From Lenzites betulinus (taxonomy: Eukaryota; Basidiomycota; Agaricomycetes; Polyporales; Polyporaceae): 64,000 nt of DNA. Where the stretch lies: positions 372,001 through 436,000 of the forward strand of contig JABYQU010000018.1 in the NCBI GenBank assembly GCA_022264855.1. Direction: 5' to 3'. The notes under the pieces were generated by a model, which was not told where the DNA came from, did not search any database, and saw nothing but the letters and a program-made list of their open reading frames with translations. The position numbers and the translations under genes were made by a program. Every line of letters starts with the position of its first letter. Positions within the stretch are counted from its first letter, which is position 1. Of this stretch, positions 12,081 through 23,583 are shown piece after piece.

Positions 12081-14193
12081 ATGGCTGCCTCCGCTGGTCT
12101 TCTAATTTACCTGGGCGTTATGCCTCTAATCAAGACGTATGTACATCTGTTTGTCTACCGACAACGGCCCCTCACGCGCTTTTCTAGGTTGGTCGCGCTT
12201 ATTTGCGGATACGTTCTTGTCAAAATGGACATGTTCCCGCCAGCCGCTTCCCGAGGACTGTCTATCATCAGTATGAACATCGCGCTGCCCGCACTCATCT
12301 TTGCGAATATCGTACCCTCCTTCACGCCGGCCAACGTATCCGCTCTGGGCCCTGTGATTCTAATCGCGTCGGTGTACATGTTTAGCGGGTTCGCCATGGG
12401 CATAATCATTCGAGAAATATGCTACGTCCCACGTAACTTCTGGCAGGGTATAGTGATCATGACGGGCATGAGTAATTGGGGCAATCTTCGTGAGTCGCCT
12501 CTTGCGCCGCAACTCTCCCGACTAATAAGGTGTCTCGTTGCAGCGAATGCGATCGTCATGTCGGTGATGCAACAACCACCTTTTAATCCTGCCGTAGATC
12601 CCTCTCGTACGTTTCATCGGTGATTCTCTTACCTTCGTTATGTTGATGCGATATTCTTTCCAGTTGGGGTTTCTTACGTGTCTATCTTCACTGTGTGTTA
12701 TCACATGTGTTTCTGGGTCGGTGGAGGTGCGCACTCTCTGTCGTGGGACTACCTTCCAGGTGTTCCGCAGGGAGAGGAGGCAGAGCGACATGTCTCCTGG
12801 AAAGAGAAGCCGATTGGTCGCCTTGTCGCTCGCTACATCTTGCGCCTCCCTACCACAACCCCTCCACCACCTGCCATCGACTACATCAAAAAAGACGAAG
12901 AGGACCAGTACAGCGAAAAGGAGAGCAAGACATCGGTTGAAACCTTCGAGGTTCCGGTTGCCAGTCTCCCCAAGGTCGTCATCTCGGAGGAACCACAGTC
13001 AGACTCTGACATTCAGCTCACTCGACGGACTTCCCGCGTCTCTGCAGTGTCGTCGACCTTCCGCTCCCGGAAGCTACCCGGGCCCGTGCCGCCCTCACCC
13101 CTCCGCGTCACTATGCCATCGTCGCCGCTGCGGGTCACAATCCCTGCCTCCTCGATGAAAATATCCAACCCGGCCTCTCCTCTTCGTCCCGGGCCACCAC
13201 CCCCGTCCCCTCTGCGCACCACTGTCTTGGCAAGCCCGATCGGATCTAGTCCCTCTCTCGATGCTAAGGCGATCACGACCAAAAGCGCAACCCCGTCATC
13301 CTCGGGGCCGAAACACGTTCTCGCGCGCATTTTTGGCCCTTTGAATGCGCTCGTCAAGCCTGTAACCATTGCAATTGCGATATCACTTCCCGTGGCCCTC
13401 ATCAACCCCCTCAAGGCACTTTTCGTCGATATTTCGAGCCTCGGTGGGCCGAGCTGGCACGGCCCGGATGGACGCCCGCCGCTGGTGTTTGTCATGGACA
13501 CAGGTGATTGTTCATGCTTTCTGCACTACGGTCATCGCTCACGACGCATATTCTAGCTCAATTCATCGATACTATTGCCGTTCCGCTAGCTCTCATCCTC
13601 CTAGGAGCTTCCTTTGCGCGCATCACGGTGCCGCACCCCATCGCGCGACTCCCGATCATGGCCATGCTGCTCGTGACGATGGCGAAGATGGTCGTGCTCC
13701 CGGTCATGGGCGTGTTCATCGTGCTGGCCATGGTGCGCAGGGGGCTCATACCGTCTGATGCGAAGGCGGAACAGTTCGTGGCAATGCTTTTAAGCGGCAC
13801 GCCCGCCGCGGTGAAGTGAGTGCTCCTTGTGGCTCCGTTCCCGCGAGGCTCGGACTCTCTGACCTGAGTGTGTGCCCCCACCGCGCGTATGCGCGTATCA
13901 GCCAAATGATCGTGTCGTCCCTCCATGCGCCTGACGGGAACGTGGACACCATGGTGGTACGTCGTTCTCCGCCGAAGGGTTACCGGTGCGCATGCTTAAT
14001 TTCCGTTTGACAGGCCTTCTTCCTCGTGCAATGTGAGCATTCGCGATCTTGCCCTAGATTCCGGGTGCTAACCATGCGGCAGATGTGTTTATGATCATCG
14101 GCTCGTCGTGCGTAGCGTGATTATATTCCGTATTGGTTCTTTACTCACCTATCTTTCAGGGCACTCACCACAGTCTCCTTACTTCTCGTCTGA
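12081..14193 (+). CDS. auxin efflux carrier (AEC) family membrane transporter, PIN-like
   Basis: Nine exons: 12081-12136, 12188-12489, 12544-12606, 12664-13503, 13557-13815, 13902-13956, 14014-14032, 14083-14107, 14160-14193 (1653 nt, 550 residues). It has the AEC layout of two hydrophobic halves joined by a long cytosolic loop. The first half carries the family-typical GLSIISMNIALPALIFANI and a GNLPNAIVMSV turn. The loop (about residues 160-390) is rich in Ser, Pro and charged residues with repeated SPLR units. The second half has FIDTIAVPLALILLGASFARI and ends in short hydrophobic helices. Fungal members sit in ER or plasma membrane and their cargo is mostly unknown, so auxin transport itself should not be assumed. 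The last exons are tiny (19 and 25 nt) but the frame is kept through all of them. Confidence 0.88.
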
Positions 14194-14479
14194 CGAGAGG
14201 AGGTGCATATGATAATGTAGGCGAACTTTCCCCGGCTCCTCATGATCTACCGGAATATCCGTATTTGTTCCACACCCGTCGAATCATTGACTTGGTTTCC
14301 ATCGCTACTTACGTTAGAAAGTCTCTTTACGTCATTGCTATCTATGCACATGTTTTCGTTTCCGTAGAACTTATAACGCATGCCACAGGGCATCGTGAGC
14401 CCCGGTCGCTCACTTCGTCGTTCGATCACCCCCACACTCTTTAGAGTACTGCTCCTACTCTGCCAGTCGATCGTTCACT

Positions 14480-15386
14480 ATGGAGTCCAAGGGCATGCGC
14501 ATCCTTGCTGCCTTGTTCGCGGGCCTTTTATTGCAGTGCTTCTTAGTCACCGGCGCTACGGCATCTCCAGGTCCGTGATTGTCGATTTGTCGCACGGGTC
14601 AGGCCTCAGGTTAGCTTACACCGCCTGTTTCACAACATCCAGTCCAGGCTGACGCCGTTGGTGAGAGCTCCTTCTGACAATAGTGCTACCAATGTACTAA
14701 TCATGGCGCTGAAGTGAGGGCCGTTGAGGACGACATGCCGACGAACCTCCCTCCGCCGACATATACCGGCCCGGTTCAGGGCAACGCTTCCATCGTCATC
14801 GACGCGCCTGTCGACAAGGTCTGGAGTGCACTCATCGACTTCCCCAGTTATCCGCAATGGTAAGTACACTGCGCTATGTCACGGCGACGAATAATCGTTA
14901 ATGTATATATCATCTCTCAATCAGGAACCCCTTCGTGTAGGTCTATCCCACGTGCAAGTGATTGCCACACACACTGAACGGACTGTGCGACCTCCCTGCA
15001 GACGTAGCCAGGTCGTCACCGACAAGGATAAGAACCCGCTGGCCGACCAGACGCCGGTGGAGAATGCCTTCCTGGTCATGAAGGTGCACATTCCGCCCTC
15101 GCTTGACGACAGCATCCCCACGATCTCGGTGTTCGAGCAAATCACGCACGTCCAGCCCGACCTGGGCCGCGTTGCCTGGAACAGCACCCTCCCGTCCTGG
15201 TTCGTCAAGGCGGAGCGTTGGCAGGCGGTGAGCGCGACCGAGGACGGCAAGACGCTGTACGAGTCGCGGGAGATCTTCGCGGGGTCCGGGGCGTACGCGA
15301 TCAAGCTGTTCATCTCCGGCGACTTGGAGAAGAGCTTCGTGGCGCAGGCGGAGGGACTCAAATCCTACGTTGAAAGCCTGAACTGA
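14480..15386 (+). CDS. secreted SRPBCC / START-like (polyketide cyclase-like) protein
   Basis: Best model: 14480-14570, 14643-14660, 14715-14859, 14925-14936, 15002-15386 (651 nt, 216 residues). An N-terminal signal peptide (hydrophobic LAALFAGLLLQCFLVTGATA) precedes a helix-grip fold typical of SRPBCC proteins: SIVIDAPVDKVWSALIDFPSYPQWNPF, a central strand pair, and a C-terminal helix ending SFVAQAEGLKSYVE. The family binds hydrophobic ligands in a cavity; the ligand here is unknown. Two microexons are needed: 18 nt at 14643 (could instead be part of one 144-nt intron) and 12 nt at 14925 (needed to restore the W-N-P-F motif). The gene lies 286 nt downstream of the carrier gene in the same direction. 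Confidence 0.78.
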
Positions 15387-15982
15387 GTATGGGTGTCAGC
15401 AGTAGGACCTTGTAGCCGCCCGCTGCCCTGTTATTCGCCGTGTACTTACTACGATCATCCCTCTTGATCCTGGAATATCATCGCCAGGGCGCAGTGTATA
15501 CCTTACCGTGCCAAGTAGTATCCAGCTCAAGTGGGGAGTTTGAAGATCAGGCCGCCATTATGGTGCTACGTGATATGATTGGTGCTCTGCGTTATTGCCT
15601 TCCATCGCACTGGCAAGCTGTTCCCAATTGAGCAACTGGAACATGGTGCCGTTTCTCTGCTGTGCTCACGAGGCGGGCTCGGTGATAGACGAAGTAAACA
15701 TCTGTTTGCTTTCCCGTAACACACGGAAACATCCCAGAGCACGAGCGTGGATCGCGGGCGTCTAACCGTGGAAACCCTAGGGCGGGGTTAGGAGTTATCG
15801 AGAACTTTCTCGCCTCCACTCCATCTCGCTCACTTCTCGAACACCCCGGCCACACGAAGTATCTCGAACTGTAGAGTTCCCGCCCGTAACATGTTTACGA
15901 ATATATACACGCCTCTGTCCCGTCTATACCCTCCCCATCTACTTCACACATCATCGACATCCCTCACCCACAGTGGCACATC
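15387..15982. promoter_or_regulatory. intergenic region with TATA-like promoter of the BAG gene
   Basis: No gene is visible. An AT-rich TATA-like run (aatatatac, about 15898-15906) lies some 80 nt upstream of the BAG gene ATG at 15983, followed by a pyrimidine-rich stretch as is common at fungal transcription starts. The start site is inferred. Confidence 0.4.
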
Positions 15983-18286
15983 ATGTACCCTTTCTACTAC
16001 CCTCAGTCCACCTACACCACGTCCTACCCTTCTTCCGCCATCGACGCTGACTACTACCGCGCGCTAGCGGAGGAACGAGCTGCCCGTGAGCAGTACGCCG
16101 CGGCACGACGCGCCCAGGAAGAAGCCCGCCAGCGCGCCGCTCGCGCTCGCGCTGCCCGCCGGGCCTATGCCAGTCCATACAGCTCCTTCCACGACGATGA
16201 CAACGGTCTCGACCTCGACATGGACCTCGACGATGGCTCGTACTACTCCCGTCAGCGCCCTCTCAGCTTCGCCCCCAGTCAACCATATGGGAGTCCTTCC
16301 GCTATTCCTCAGTACTCTTCCATTCCGTTCGGCTTGGACCCCCGCGAGCAGCGTGCGCTGCTGGAGGAACAGCGGAGGAGAGAACTCTTGGGCGAACAGA
16401 GGCGCCGGGAGCTCCTTGAGCTCGAGCTGGAGCGTCGTCGTCAAGAGGAAGAACGCCTTCGCCTTATCCTCCAGGAAGAACGCGAGCGCGAAGAAGCCCA
16501 TCGTCGCCGGATCCTGGAAGAAGAACGCGCGCGGAGAGCGCTCGAGGAGGAGAAGTTGTGCCGCGCTGTCGAAGAAGAGCGACTCCGACGCGCTGTCCTC
16601 GAGGAAGAGGCAGCTCGGCGCGAGCGCGAGCGCACGCCGTTGAAGTCGCAGCAAACTACACTTGAGCCTCTCCTCCGTGCGCTCGGCTTTGTTCCCATTG
16701 GCTCAGACTCTGAGTCGGATAAGGTGAGTGGTTGCGTGGGTAGCCGCTCTCATTCTTAGCAAACTGACGCGATGTTACAGGAGAGACCAACCCGCGATAC
16801 ACGTACCGCGCAGAACTTGCGTGCTCATACGACTTCCCCCGGACCTCGTCGAGCAGGCGGCACGCCTCCCAGCCCCATCCGACTGTCAAAGTCCGACCAA
16901 CCTTCGACTTCTCCTGCGAGCAGCTTTGTAGAGACCTCGGCACCTGCAACCAGCATTCCCATCACGTCCCCCAAGCCCTCTCCCAAGCCGACACCTGCGC
17001 AGTCTCCTAGGGACGAGAAGCTCAAGTCTCCCAAGCCCAGCATCTCGTCTCTAGACACTCCTACTCCTGAGCAGGTTGCCGCGGCAGAGAAGATCCAGGA
17101 CGCGTACCGTACCCACTCTGCACGCAAGACCGCGCTCAAGTCCATCGCCACTCTCCGGAAGCGCTTCCTCTCCGCCAAGTCCTCTTTCACCCTCCCCGCC
17201 ACGCTCGACTACGAAGTGCCTTCCGCCGCTTCCACCACTCCGGGCGAGGGCCGTGCCCACGTCACCGTCACCGTCGATCCCCTCGCGCAACTCCCGTCGC
17301 CATCCCCCCACGACGCGGACCCGTTCCAGCACGTGCCGAAGCTTGCGTACACCCCCACGAACACGCCGGTGCACGCTTACGAAGAGGAACTGAGCCGCAT
17401 CCTGAGCGCGCTCGACGCTATCGAGAGCCGCGGCGACGCGGGCGTTCGTGCCGCCCGTCGCGAGCTCGCGCGCATGGTCGAGCGCGAGGCTGAGCGCGTC
17501 GAGCGGTGGCGTGGCGTGGTGTGGAACTGGTGGACCGGCCGCGCGACGGCGGAAGCGCCGTCTGAATCCGCGACTGAAGACGCGCCTCGAACTGTCGATC
17601 AAGGAGTATCAGACGTACCGAAGGAGCAGGAGATGCAGGTCGAGCCTTCAGTGTCTGAGTCGGTGACTTCGCCTAAGACGTCGTCGATGGAAGTGGAACC
17701 TGAGCCCAAAGCCGGTGTCGACGCATCCCCAATACCCATCGCCTCTGACAACGTGGCCTCCGCCCCTGCAGCTGTCTCCATTCCCATCGCCACTCCCGCT
17801 CCTGCTCAACTATCGGTCGCAGCACCAGCCGAACAGCCACCCACCCCCGAGATCGACATACCCGATGCAGACGTCGATGCACCTGCTCCCCTGCTCGACA
17901 TCGACGTCGAGCCCCCTTCACGCGCTGAGCCCGCCGTCCCAGACGACGTAGACCTTGACTCCGCTGCAGCGGCAACCGCCCCAGAAGCGCCTATGGTCGA
18001 GGAACCGGAAGACGCCTCGTCGACTCCCCGTCCGTCCACGCCGCTGCTCGCGCACGACCATAGCTCAGAGGCAGACGCGGCGATGGATATCGAGCCGCAC
18101 GAGGTGCACACCCCTCCTCCTCTTGCGCATACTCCGCTCGTCGTCGTCGACCCCCCCGCGGGAGATGTAAACGAGCCGACCAAGGTCTGCGAGGAGCGCT
18201 TAGATCCATTGCCTGCGCCGAAAGGCAGTGCGTCTCCGTTGCCGGACAACACTTCGGACGAGTTCCACGCGTGCGATACTTTTTGA
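15983..18286 (+). CDS. BAG-domain protein with IQ motif and long coiled-coil arm
   Basis: Two exons, 15983-16723 and 16781-18286 (748 residues). The N-terminus is Tyr-rich, followed by Arg/Glu/Ala coiled-coil segments (about residues 30-60 and 115-215, the second full of LEEQRRRELL-type heptads). Then comes a Ser/Pro-rich linker, an IQ-like calmodulin motif (AAEKIQDAYRTHSARKTALKSI), and a BAG-type helix pair (EEELSRILSALDAIESRGDAG...ARRELARMVEREAERVERW). The last 220 residues are acidic and disordered with many Pro, Asp and Glu. BAG domains bind the Hsp70 nucleotide-binding domain and promote nucleotide release, so this is probably a cytosolic Hsp70 co-chaperone. The C-terminal extension has no recognisable domain. 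Confidence 0.82.
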
Positions 18287-18742
18287 GTATGAAGTTTCAT
18301 AGTAGCTTGGACATCGCACTAGCTGTATATTCTCCGCTGACTTGCATTGTGTACAATATCAAACATTCACCAATGGAATTGCATATGATCTACAATCACT
18401 TCTGCGATATAGGTTTCTTTACCAAGTTTAGGGATCTGAGAGGGGGACACCTGCCCACACATTGAAATCAAGTTGTGGCAACGCGATGCCCAAGTAGATT
18501 GAACCACTTAACGACATCTGTGCTTGCAGCATTGCGTATAGAGGCACACAGAACTTCACGATCAGAGTATAGGGTGACACCCATCGAGGGGGTCGGCTTC
18601 GTTGCTTGTGACTACTCCTACTCGTACAAATGGTAATTGTGGTGGGTCGTGATACAAGCTACATATTCTCATACGCAGACCCGCGAGGTCTACCGGCGGG
18701 TCCACGCTCGTCGTTTCTCGCGTACAGGGAAAGGTGCTTTGC
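18287..18742. other. convergent intergenic stretch
   Basis: AT-rich 3' flanking DNA between the convergent BAG and GH18 genes. No gene or distinct repeat seen. Confidence 0.5.
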
Positions 18743-19853
18743 TCAGGCGGCGAAGGAGGAGCCCTTGACGGAAGAGATCCAGGCGGTGTCCGCGTGCGGG
18801 AACTGGAAGGCCATGACGCCTGCGTTCCACCCGCCCGCGACAGCCTGCTGGACGCACGTGCCGAGGGTAGCGGGGTCGATGAAGCCGCCGTTGGTGATGT
18901 CTGCGGAAGTGCCGGGCTTGCCGATGACCAGCTTGTTGACGTCGACGCCCGACTTCTGGATCGCGAAGACGGACGAGGGCGTACTGTTAAGCAGCTAGTC
19001 GCAGTCCTCGTAGCCGGGGTCAGGAGATTCTGCGGAGCGGACGGTGAGCTGAGCACAACACAGTAGAAGTTCAGCCTTCTGAGACGTACGGTTGTAGAAC
19101 TGGATGTTGTAGTAGTCGATCAACGGACCGACGTTCTTGTCAACCGTGAGGTAGCATCCCCCAGGGCAGAAGCCAGGCGAGAACCAAGGCCCGACAGCTA
19201 CGAGTCGTCAGCACCGTGTCTGAGTCGTTCCGAAGCAACAAGAGCAGAAACTCACGAGCATGACTCAGAATGAACTGGCCCTGAGGCAGCTGCTGGCGCA
19301 AGGTCTGCGTCAGGGTCGTGAGCCAAGCTTCACCGACGCCAGGCTGTTGCACAACGAGCTCGAACTCCTCGTAGTCAATGTCGATACCGTCCAGATTCGT
19401 GTTCAGCACGAACTGGGCGAGGTTGTTCGCGACCGTCGCTGGGTCCTGCGACGTCGGATGCTCCGTCTCCCCGAACGCCGATACCACGAGGGACACACCC
19501 GCACTGTGGTACTGTTGTACCAAAGTCGCCCGCTGATCGGCAGGGAGGGCGGCCCAGTTTGCGGCCTGGTCAGCAGGACCAGTGGTGAGGAGGAAGGCCA
19601 AGTTGCTAAACGAAAATGAGTCCCTCTAGCTAGTTGAGCATACTTGTAGTAGAACGCACATGACATTGAACCCCTAGATCTGCTCAAGCGGGGGGAGGAC
19701 ACCACCACCGTCGATTGCGGCATCAGTGTAGATCACAAACTTCGGGCCAATGGGGATCTGGCCAGCGGGGAGTACGGGAACTGCGTGACTCAGTTTGAAC
19801 GACGCCAGCGCCGAGCAAAGAAGGAAAAGACGCGAGAAAGACGTGGAGAACAT
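18743..19853 (-). pseudogene. GH18 chitinase-like gene, copy A, with two in-frame TAG stops
   Basis: Four exons: 19660-19853, 19256-19605, 19090-19197, 18743-19029 (939 nt, exactly the coding length of copy B at 26.1 kb). It would encode a secreted GH18 enzyme: signal peptide, then FVIYTDAAIDGG, and the catalytic DxxDxDxE motif as DGIDIDYEEF. All splice sites look good. However, exon 1 has TAG at 19675-19677 where copy B has Glu (DQIEGF), and the last exon has TAG at 18995-18997 where copy B has Ser (EDCDSLL). As read, translation would stop after about 60 residues, before the active site. The rest of the frame is clean, so decay is recent, or the stops are polymorphisms or sequence errors. 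Two independent stops argue against error. Confidence 0.85.
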
Positions 19854-19922
19854 CCCTAAGCCAGAGGGTGATGTAGTGTTTGAGGCGAAATGTAAAGGGA
19901 ACGTAGGAGAGGAATACGAAGG

Positions 19923-19971
19923 CCGACCAAGCGGGGTGAGGATTCATCGTCGCCCTGTGCTCCTCTTTATA
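19923..19971 (-). promoter_or_regulatory. promoter block of GH18 copy A: shared 17-bp element and TATA box
   Basis: On the minus strand a TATAAA (19966-19971) lies about 113 nt upstream of the copy A ATG. Between them, 19923-19939 is identical over 17 bp to 27312-27328 in front of copy B (plus-strand ccgaccaagcggggtga). It contains GCGGGG, which fits the SYGGRG consensus of Mig1/CreA-type carbon-catabolite repressors. Regulation by such a factor is inference. Confidence 0.5.
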
Positions 19972-21540
19972 CCTCAAGGGCAGGGGCCTTGTAAGCGCAC
20001 AGGTAAACGGAACATCGAAGTTCAGATGCGTTCGTTTACTTTACAAGTTGATAGAATCATGGTGGAGCGACCTACTCACTGTAAAACGGCCGTTGAACAT
20101 TTGTCACGGCGAGACACTGCATTGAGGTGAATGCACTGGAGACAATCGGCCATGATGTCGGAGCGCAGACAGGCCGATCAACACTGCGGTGTTGAAAGAA
20201 GAATCAGCAGGGGTGTGGCCGCAGACGAGGTGGCCGCGCGCGCGACTCGCAAAGGCAGCAGCTTTCCGTTTGAGAACGTCCACTACACGACTGCAATGGA
20301 AATAAGGTCAATACATTCTACATGACATTTGAGGCAGCGAGGTAAATTGCGTACATTTTAGACGAGAGACTGTTGTTCACGCTGGTAGGTAGCTGCGCCA
20401 CCGTGACCTCCGCAAAGCAATTCCAGCTATTACATGGAGTGACGTGGGATATCATACCGCTATATTCCACATCACGCCAAGTAACGGGTAGAACGAGTAG
20501 GTGGTAGATATTGCTAAAGCAACCAACAGTGTACGGCCTTCGGGCCTCGGGGATAGAATCGGCGTATACAGCGTCGGAGTCTCTGGAGGATGATGGGCAG
20601 TGTACGAATGTTGATGTTGAAAGATCTAGGCCGCCTCATTGAAAGAATTATGTGGCATATGACTGACATGCCAGCGAGGCGATACTTGTCAGCGTTTTGC
20701 TAGGTCTCGCCGGTTCGGCCATGGACCTAGGCAATATAAATCTTCAATAGGCGCAGCCGTTTATTGGTACGGTCTTCACAGGTGCATCTATGGTTCTCTT
20801 CTCTTCTTCACGATGGCTGTGGTGGTGTCTGAGGTATTACTTAGCCCTCGCGAGTCGCCGTCAGCAAAGTCTACTATCCCGAGGTCAAGCGTCCAGTTTG
20901 ATAATCGACTCCGCGGTGGTCGGCCGAGCTTCTCAGATGTCATTACTTCACGCGACCACATGCTACTGGCAACATGTGTATTGGACACAGCTCAGTAGGC
21001 GGTGTTAGTCGAAGGAGAATCTTGGTGAAGACTCCGAAGAGCATACGAGTCGTAGTGCACGTGGCGGATAGAATCGAAGGAGTGCGACAGGCGCCTATAC
21101 GCGTGCGTTCGTTGCGCGTTCGGTATGCGACACCGTGGAAGATGGGAGCACTCAGGGATAGATATCGCCTTTGCAAAACGCACGCAACATTTCCAAGCTT
21201 GACATGCTTGTGTCGTCGAGAAGGGCGTTCAAATTATAGTATTCCAAGGCGCCGAACGCTAAAGAGATGCATGGACTACAAAAAGCAGTACGACGACGAA
21301 CAATCTAACAAACGGATTTTGGATGGCATAAAAATGAGCGCGAACAACGCGCGAGTACAAAAATGAGCAGCAATATGTACTACCGCGCGCCGCGTGGGTA
21401 TAGCGGACAGCATCGCGCGGGTACGCGCGGTACGCGCCGATCACGAGGGTGTGGGCCAGAGTAATGGCCGGAGTATAGACACTAGCGAGAGCAAGTTTGA
21501 TAGCGGGAACAAGATTATATGAAGCCAGAGTAGGAGGTGA

Positions 21541-21640
21541 AGCGAGAGCGAGAGAGCAGGCGATAGCGAGAGCGAGATAGCAAGCGAGAGCAAGAGAGCA
21601 GGCGATAGCGACAGCGAGATAGAAGACGAAAGCGAGAGCT
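21541..21640 (+). repeat. purine-rich tandem repeat, unit about 42 bp
   Basis: A roughly 42-bp unit built of GAGAGCGAGAGAGCAGGCGA-like blocks occurs twice with few changes and trails into degenerate GAGC/GATAGC words to about 21655. Nearly all bases of the plus strand are purines apart from C at regular spacing. Confidence 0.7.
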
Positions 21641-22291
21641 AGAGCGAGCACGAAGTCGACGAGGGTCAAGGAGGCAGGTCTGCGTAGCAAGAGTCAGCTC
21701 ATCGTCCGAGGCGAGCGCGAGTAAAGACGACATACCTTGTGCGTGTTCACCCAAACAATGTGACGCGCGCGCCGCAGAACCCCTGGTAATCGGGGCACAG
21801 CTCTGCGATGCGCTCGTCACGAAGGCCGTTGCCGGACCACCGTGCGACGCACGATGACCGCGCGAGCCGACCGCCAGCGACTGCTGCTATGCACGAGGCT
21901 AGCGCTACACGATAACCCGATATCAGTTCGTTGTTGAAGCCATGCGAGCAGAGAAAAACGACGTACGTGAGAGGGACTAAGCCCTACAATGCGACGCGCG
22001 GGTCGCAAGAGCCCTGGTGTACGGGCTGCGAGCTTGCGGCGCGCGCGTCGCGAGACCGTTGCGAGTCCATCGCGCGTGTTATGGTGATGGCTTGCGCGGG
22101 CCGAGACAACCACTGGCGCTACCTGAGTGAGAGAAGCGAAGTCAGGACATGCGCGGCAGAGACTAAGAACGAGTGGACGTACATGTTTCGCACCGTGCAA
22201 TGTGGGAGTTTAGCGAGGATTAACTGCAAGAAAGCGGGGATGAGCGGCGAGTCTCAGGCGAAGGCGCGATGTCACGTACCTTATACGCCGA

Positions 22292-22313
22292 ATCCCGCCC
22301 CTCGCGGCGGGAT
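22292..22313. repeat. GC-rich palindrome, 8-bp arms
   Basis: ATCCCGCC (22292-22299) and GGCGGGAT (22306-22313) are perfect inverted copies around a 6-nt loop. It is the first of several such palindromes up to 22.9 kb (see also CCTTCG/CGAAGG at 22603-22618). Confidence 0.6.
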
Positions 22314-22877
22314 CGGACGGAGTCTTGAGGCACGCGTTCACACATTCATACAGGCCCGGATGACGTTGATGGCCAGCTTAGATGCATAGGGCGGGGGCAT
22401 TTGAGGGTCTTGGGGAGCTTGTACACGGCGGCGAGATCTTGAGAATAAATAGGAATAACAATATTTGAGGTGGCGTTTTTGTCGTTGAGGGAGGGCCGGG
22501 CATGTTCATGATGGAGGGGTGGGTGGCCGAAGCCGGGGCGGGTATGACGACGCTTACGCGACTAGAAGTCGCGCGCTTGAAGTCAACATCCCATGGTGCC
22601 GGCCTTCGCCCCCGAAGGGGACCCAGCACGGCGCCCAGGACCGGCGACGGCTGCGCGCCCTGGCGATACAGGTGCCCGCGCCGCCTCGTTCCCAGGTTGG
22701 CGGCGGAGACGCACTTACCCCGCGCCGCCCGAGACGGGCAACCCAATGGAACGCGCCGACGGCGCCCGCAGAGGGGGCATGTGCCGTCGACTCGACCAGA
22801 GATCGCACCCGCTCGAAAGTACATTAGTACGCATGCTGCCGCACCGTCCCCCGAGGGAGACGGGCACGCTCCGACAG

Positions 22878-22891
22878 CCCCCCAAGGGGGG
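22878..22891. repeat. perfect palindrome CCCCCC-AA-GGGGGG
   Basis: Six C and six G flank AA in the same GC-rich block that holds the other palindromes. Function unknown. Confidence 0.6.
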
Positions 22892-23546
22892 ATCGCGCGG
22901 GGGCCTAGGTCTGTGTGTGGTGCCACTCGACCCGGTAACCCCATCCGGAGCGAGACGGACTATTGTCCGTCCGCGATGCCGCAGCCGTGAGGCGCGGGCT
23001 TGGCAGGAGGGCCCGTATAGGGCGCCTCCTGCTTACCCTCGGTGGGGAATTCTTGCGTACCGCCTGTTGAGGCACGCGGAGTCCACGCGGCGTCCACTTA
23101 CTGGTGAGGCGATGCGTCAGCGACGGAACGCGTGGCGCACACTGCGACGACGAGGAACTTACAATTGAACGCTGAGGGTGGCACCGCGTAGCGGGCTCAT
23201 GGTAGAATGCCCTTGTTTAACCTATCTGGGCGGCGATGAGTACCGACCGGTTGAGACGATTAAGAGGAGAGAACGTACTAAATGAGCGTCAGCGTGGTGG
23301 TGTACGAGTCGCCGACCCCTGTTGTGCGTTGCGAAGCCTGTTAGTCGACGGTGGCGTCGGCGTTGTCGAACGCCACAACTCACCTTAGAGTTGGTGGTCG
23401 ACGCTGCCGCACCAGCCGTGTAGGCCGGCGCGGCCCCTCGAGACTCTGGAGAGTACTCGAGCTCGTTGAGAGTGGTAGTGGTGGTGGTGGTTCTGGAGAG
23501 AAAGAGGTGGGCGAGCGAGCGGGGTTCTTATACTCCAGAGAGCCTC

Positions 23547-23583
23547 AGGAAAATCCCCCCGCGCTAATTAGGTATAAATTAGA
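23547..23583 (+). repeat. left copy of an AT-rich inverted repeat pair
   Basis: This segment (aggaaaatccccccgcgcta, then attaggtataaattag) matches the reverse complement of 24918-24952 with only a few changes. The palindromic core CTAATTAGG recurs inside. With the right copy it bounds a 1.4-kb AT-rich segment, as terminal inverted repeats of a non-autonomous DNA element would. I did not find clear target-site duplications. Confidence 0.55.

Noticed and set aside
21259..21690. Minus-strand hydrophobic Leu/Ala-repeat frame that looks like a membrane protein
   Set aside because: It is the translation of the purine-rich tandem repeat; composition, not selection, explains it.
22378..23168. Long overlapping frames on both strands in the GC-rich block
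   Set aside because: High GC removes stop codons in all frames; many palindromes, Pro/Arg-rich products, no splice logic.
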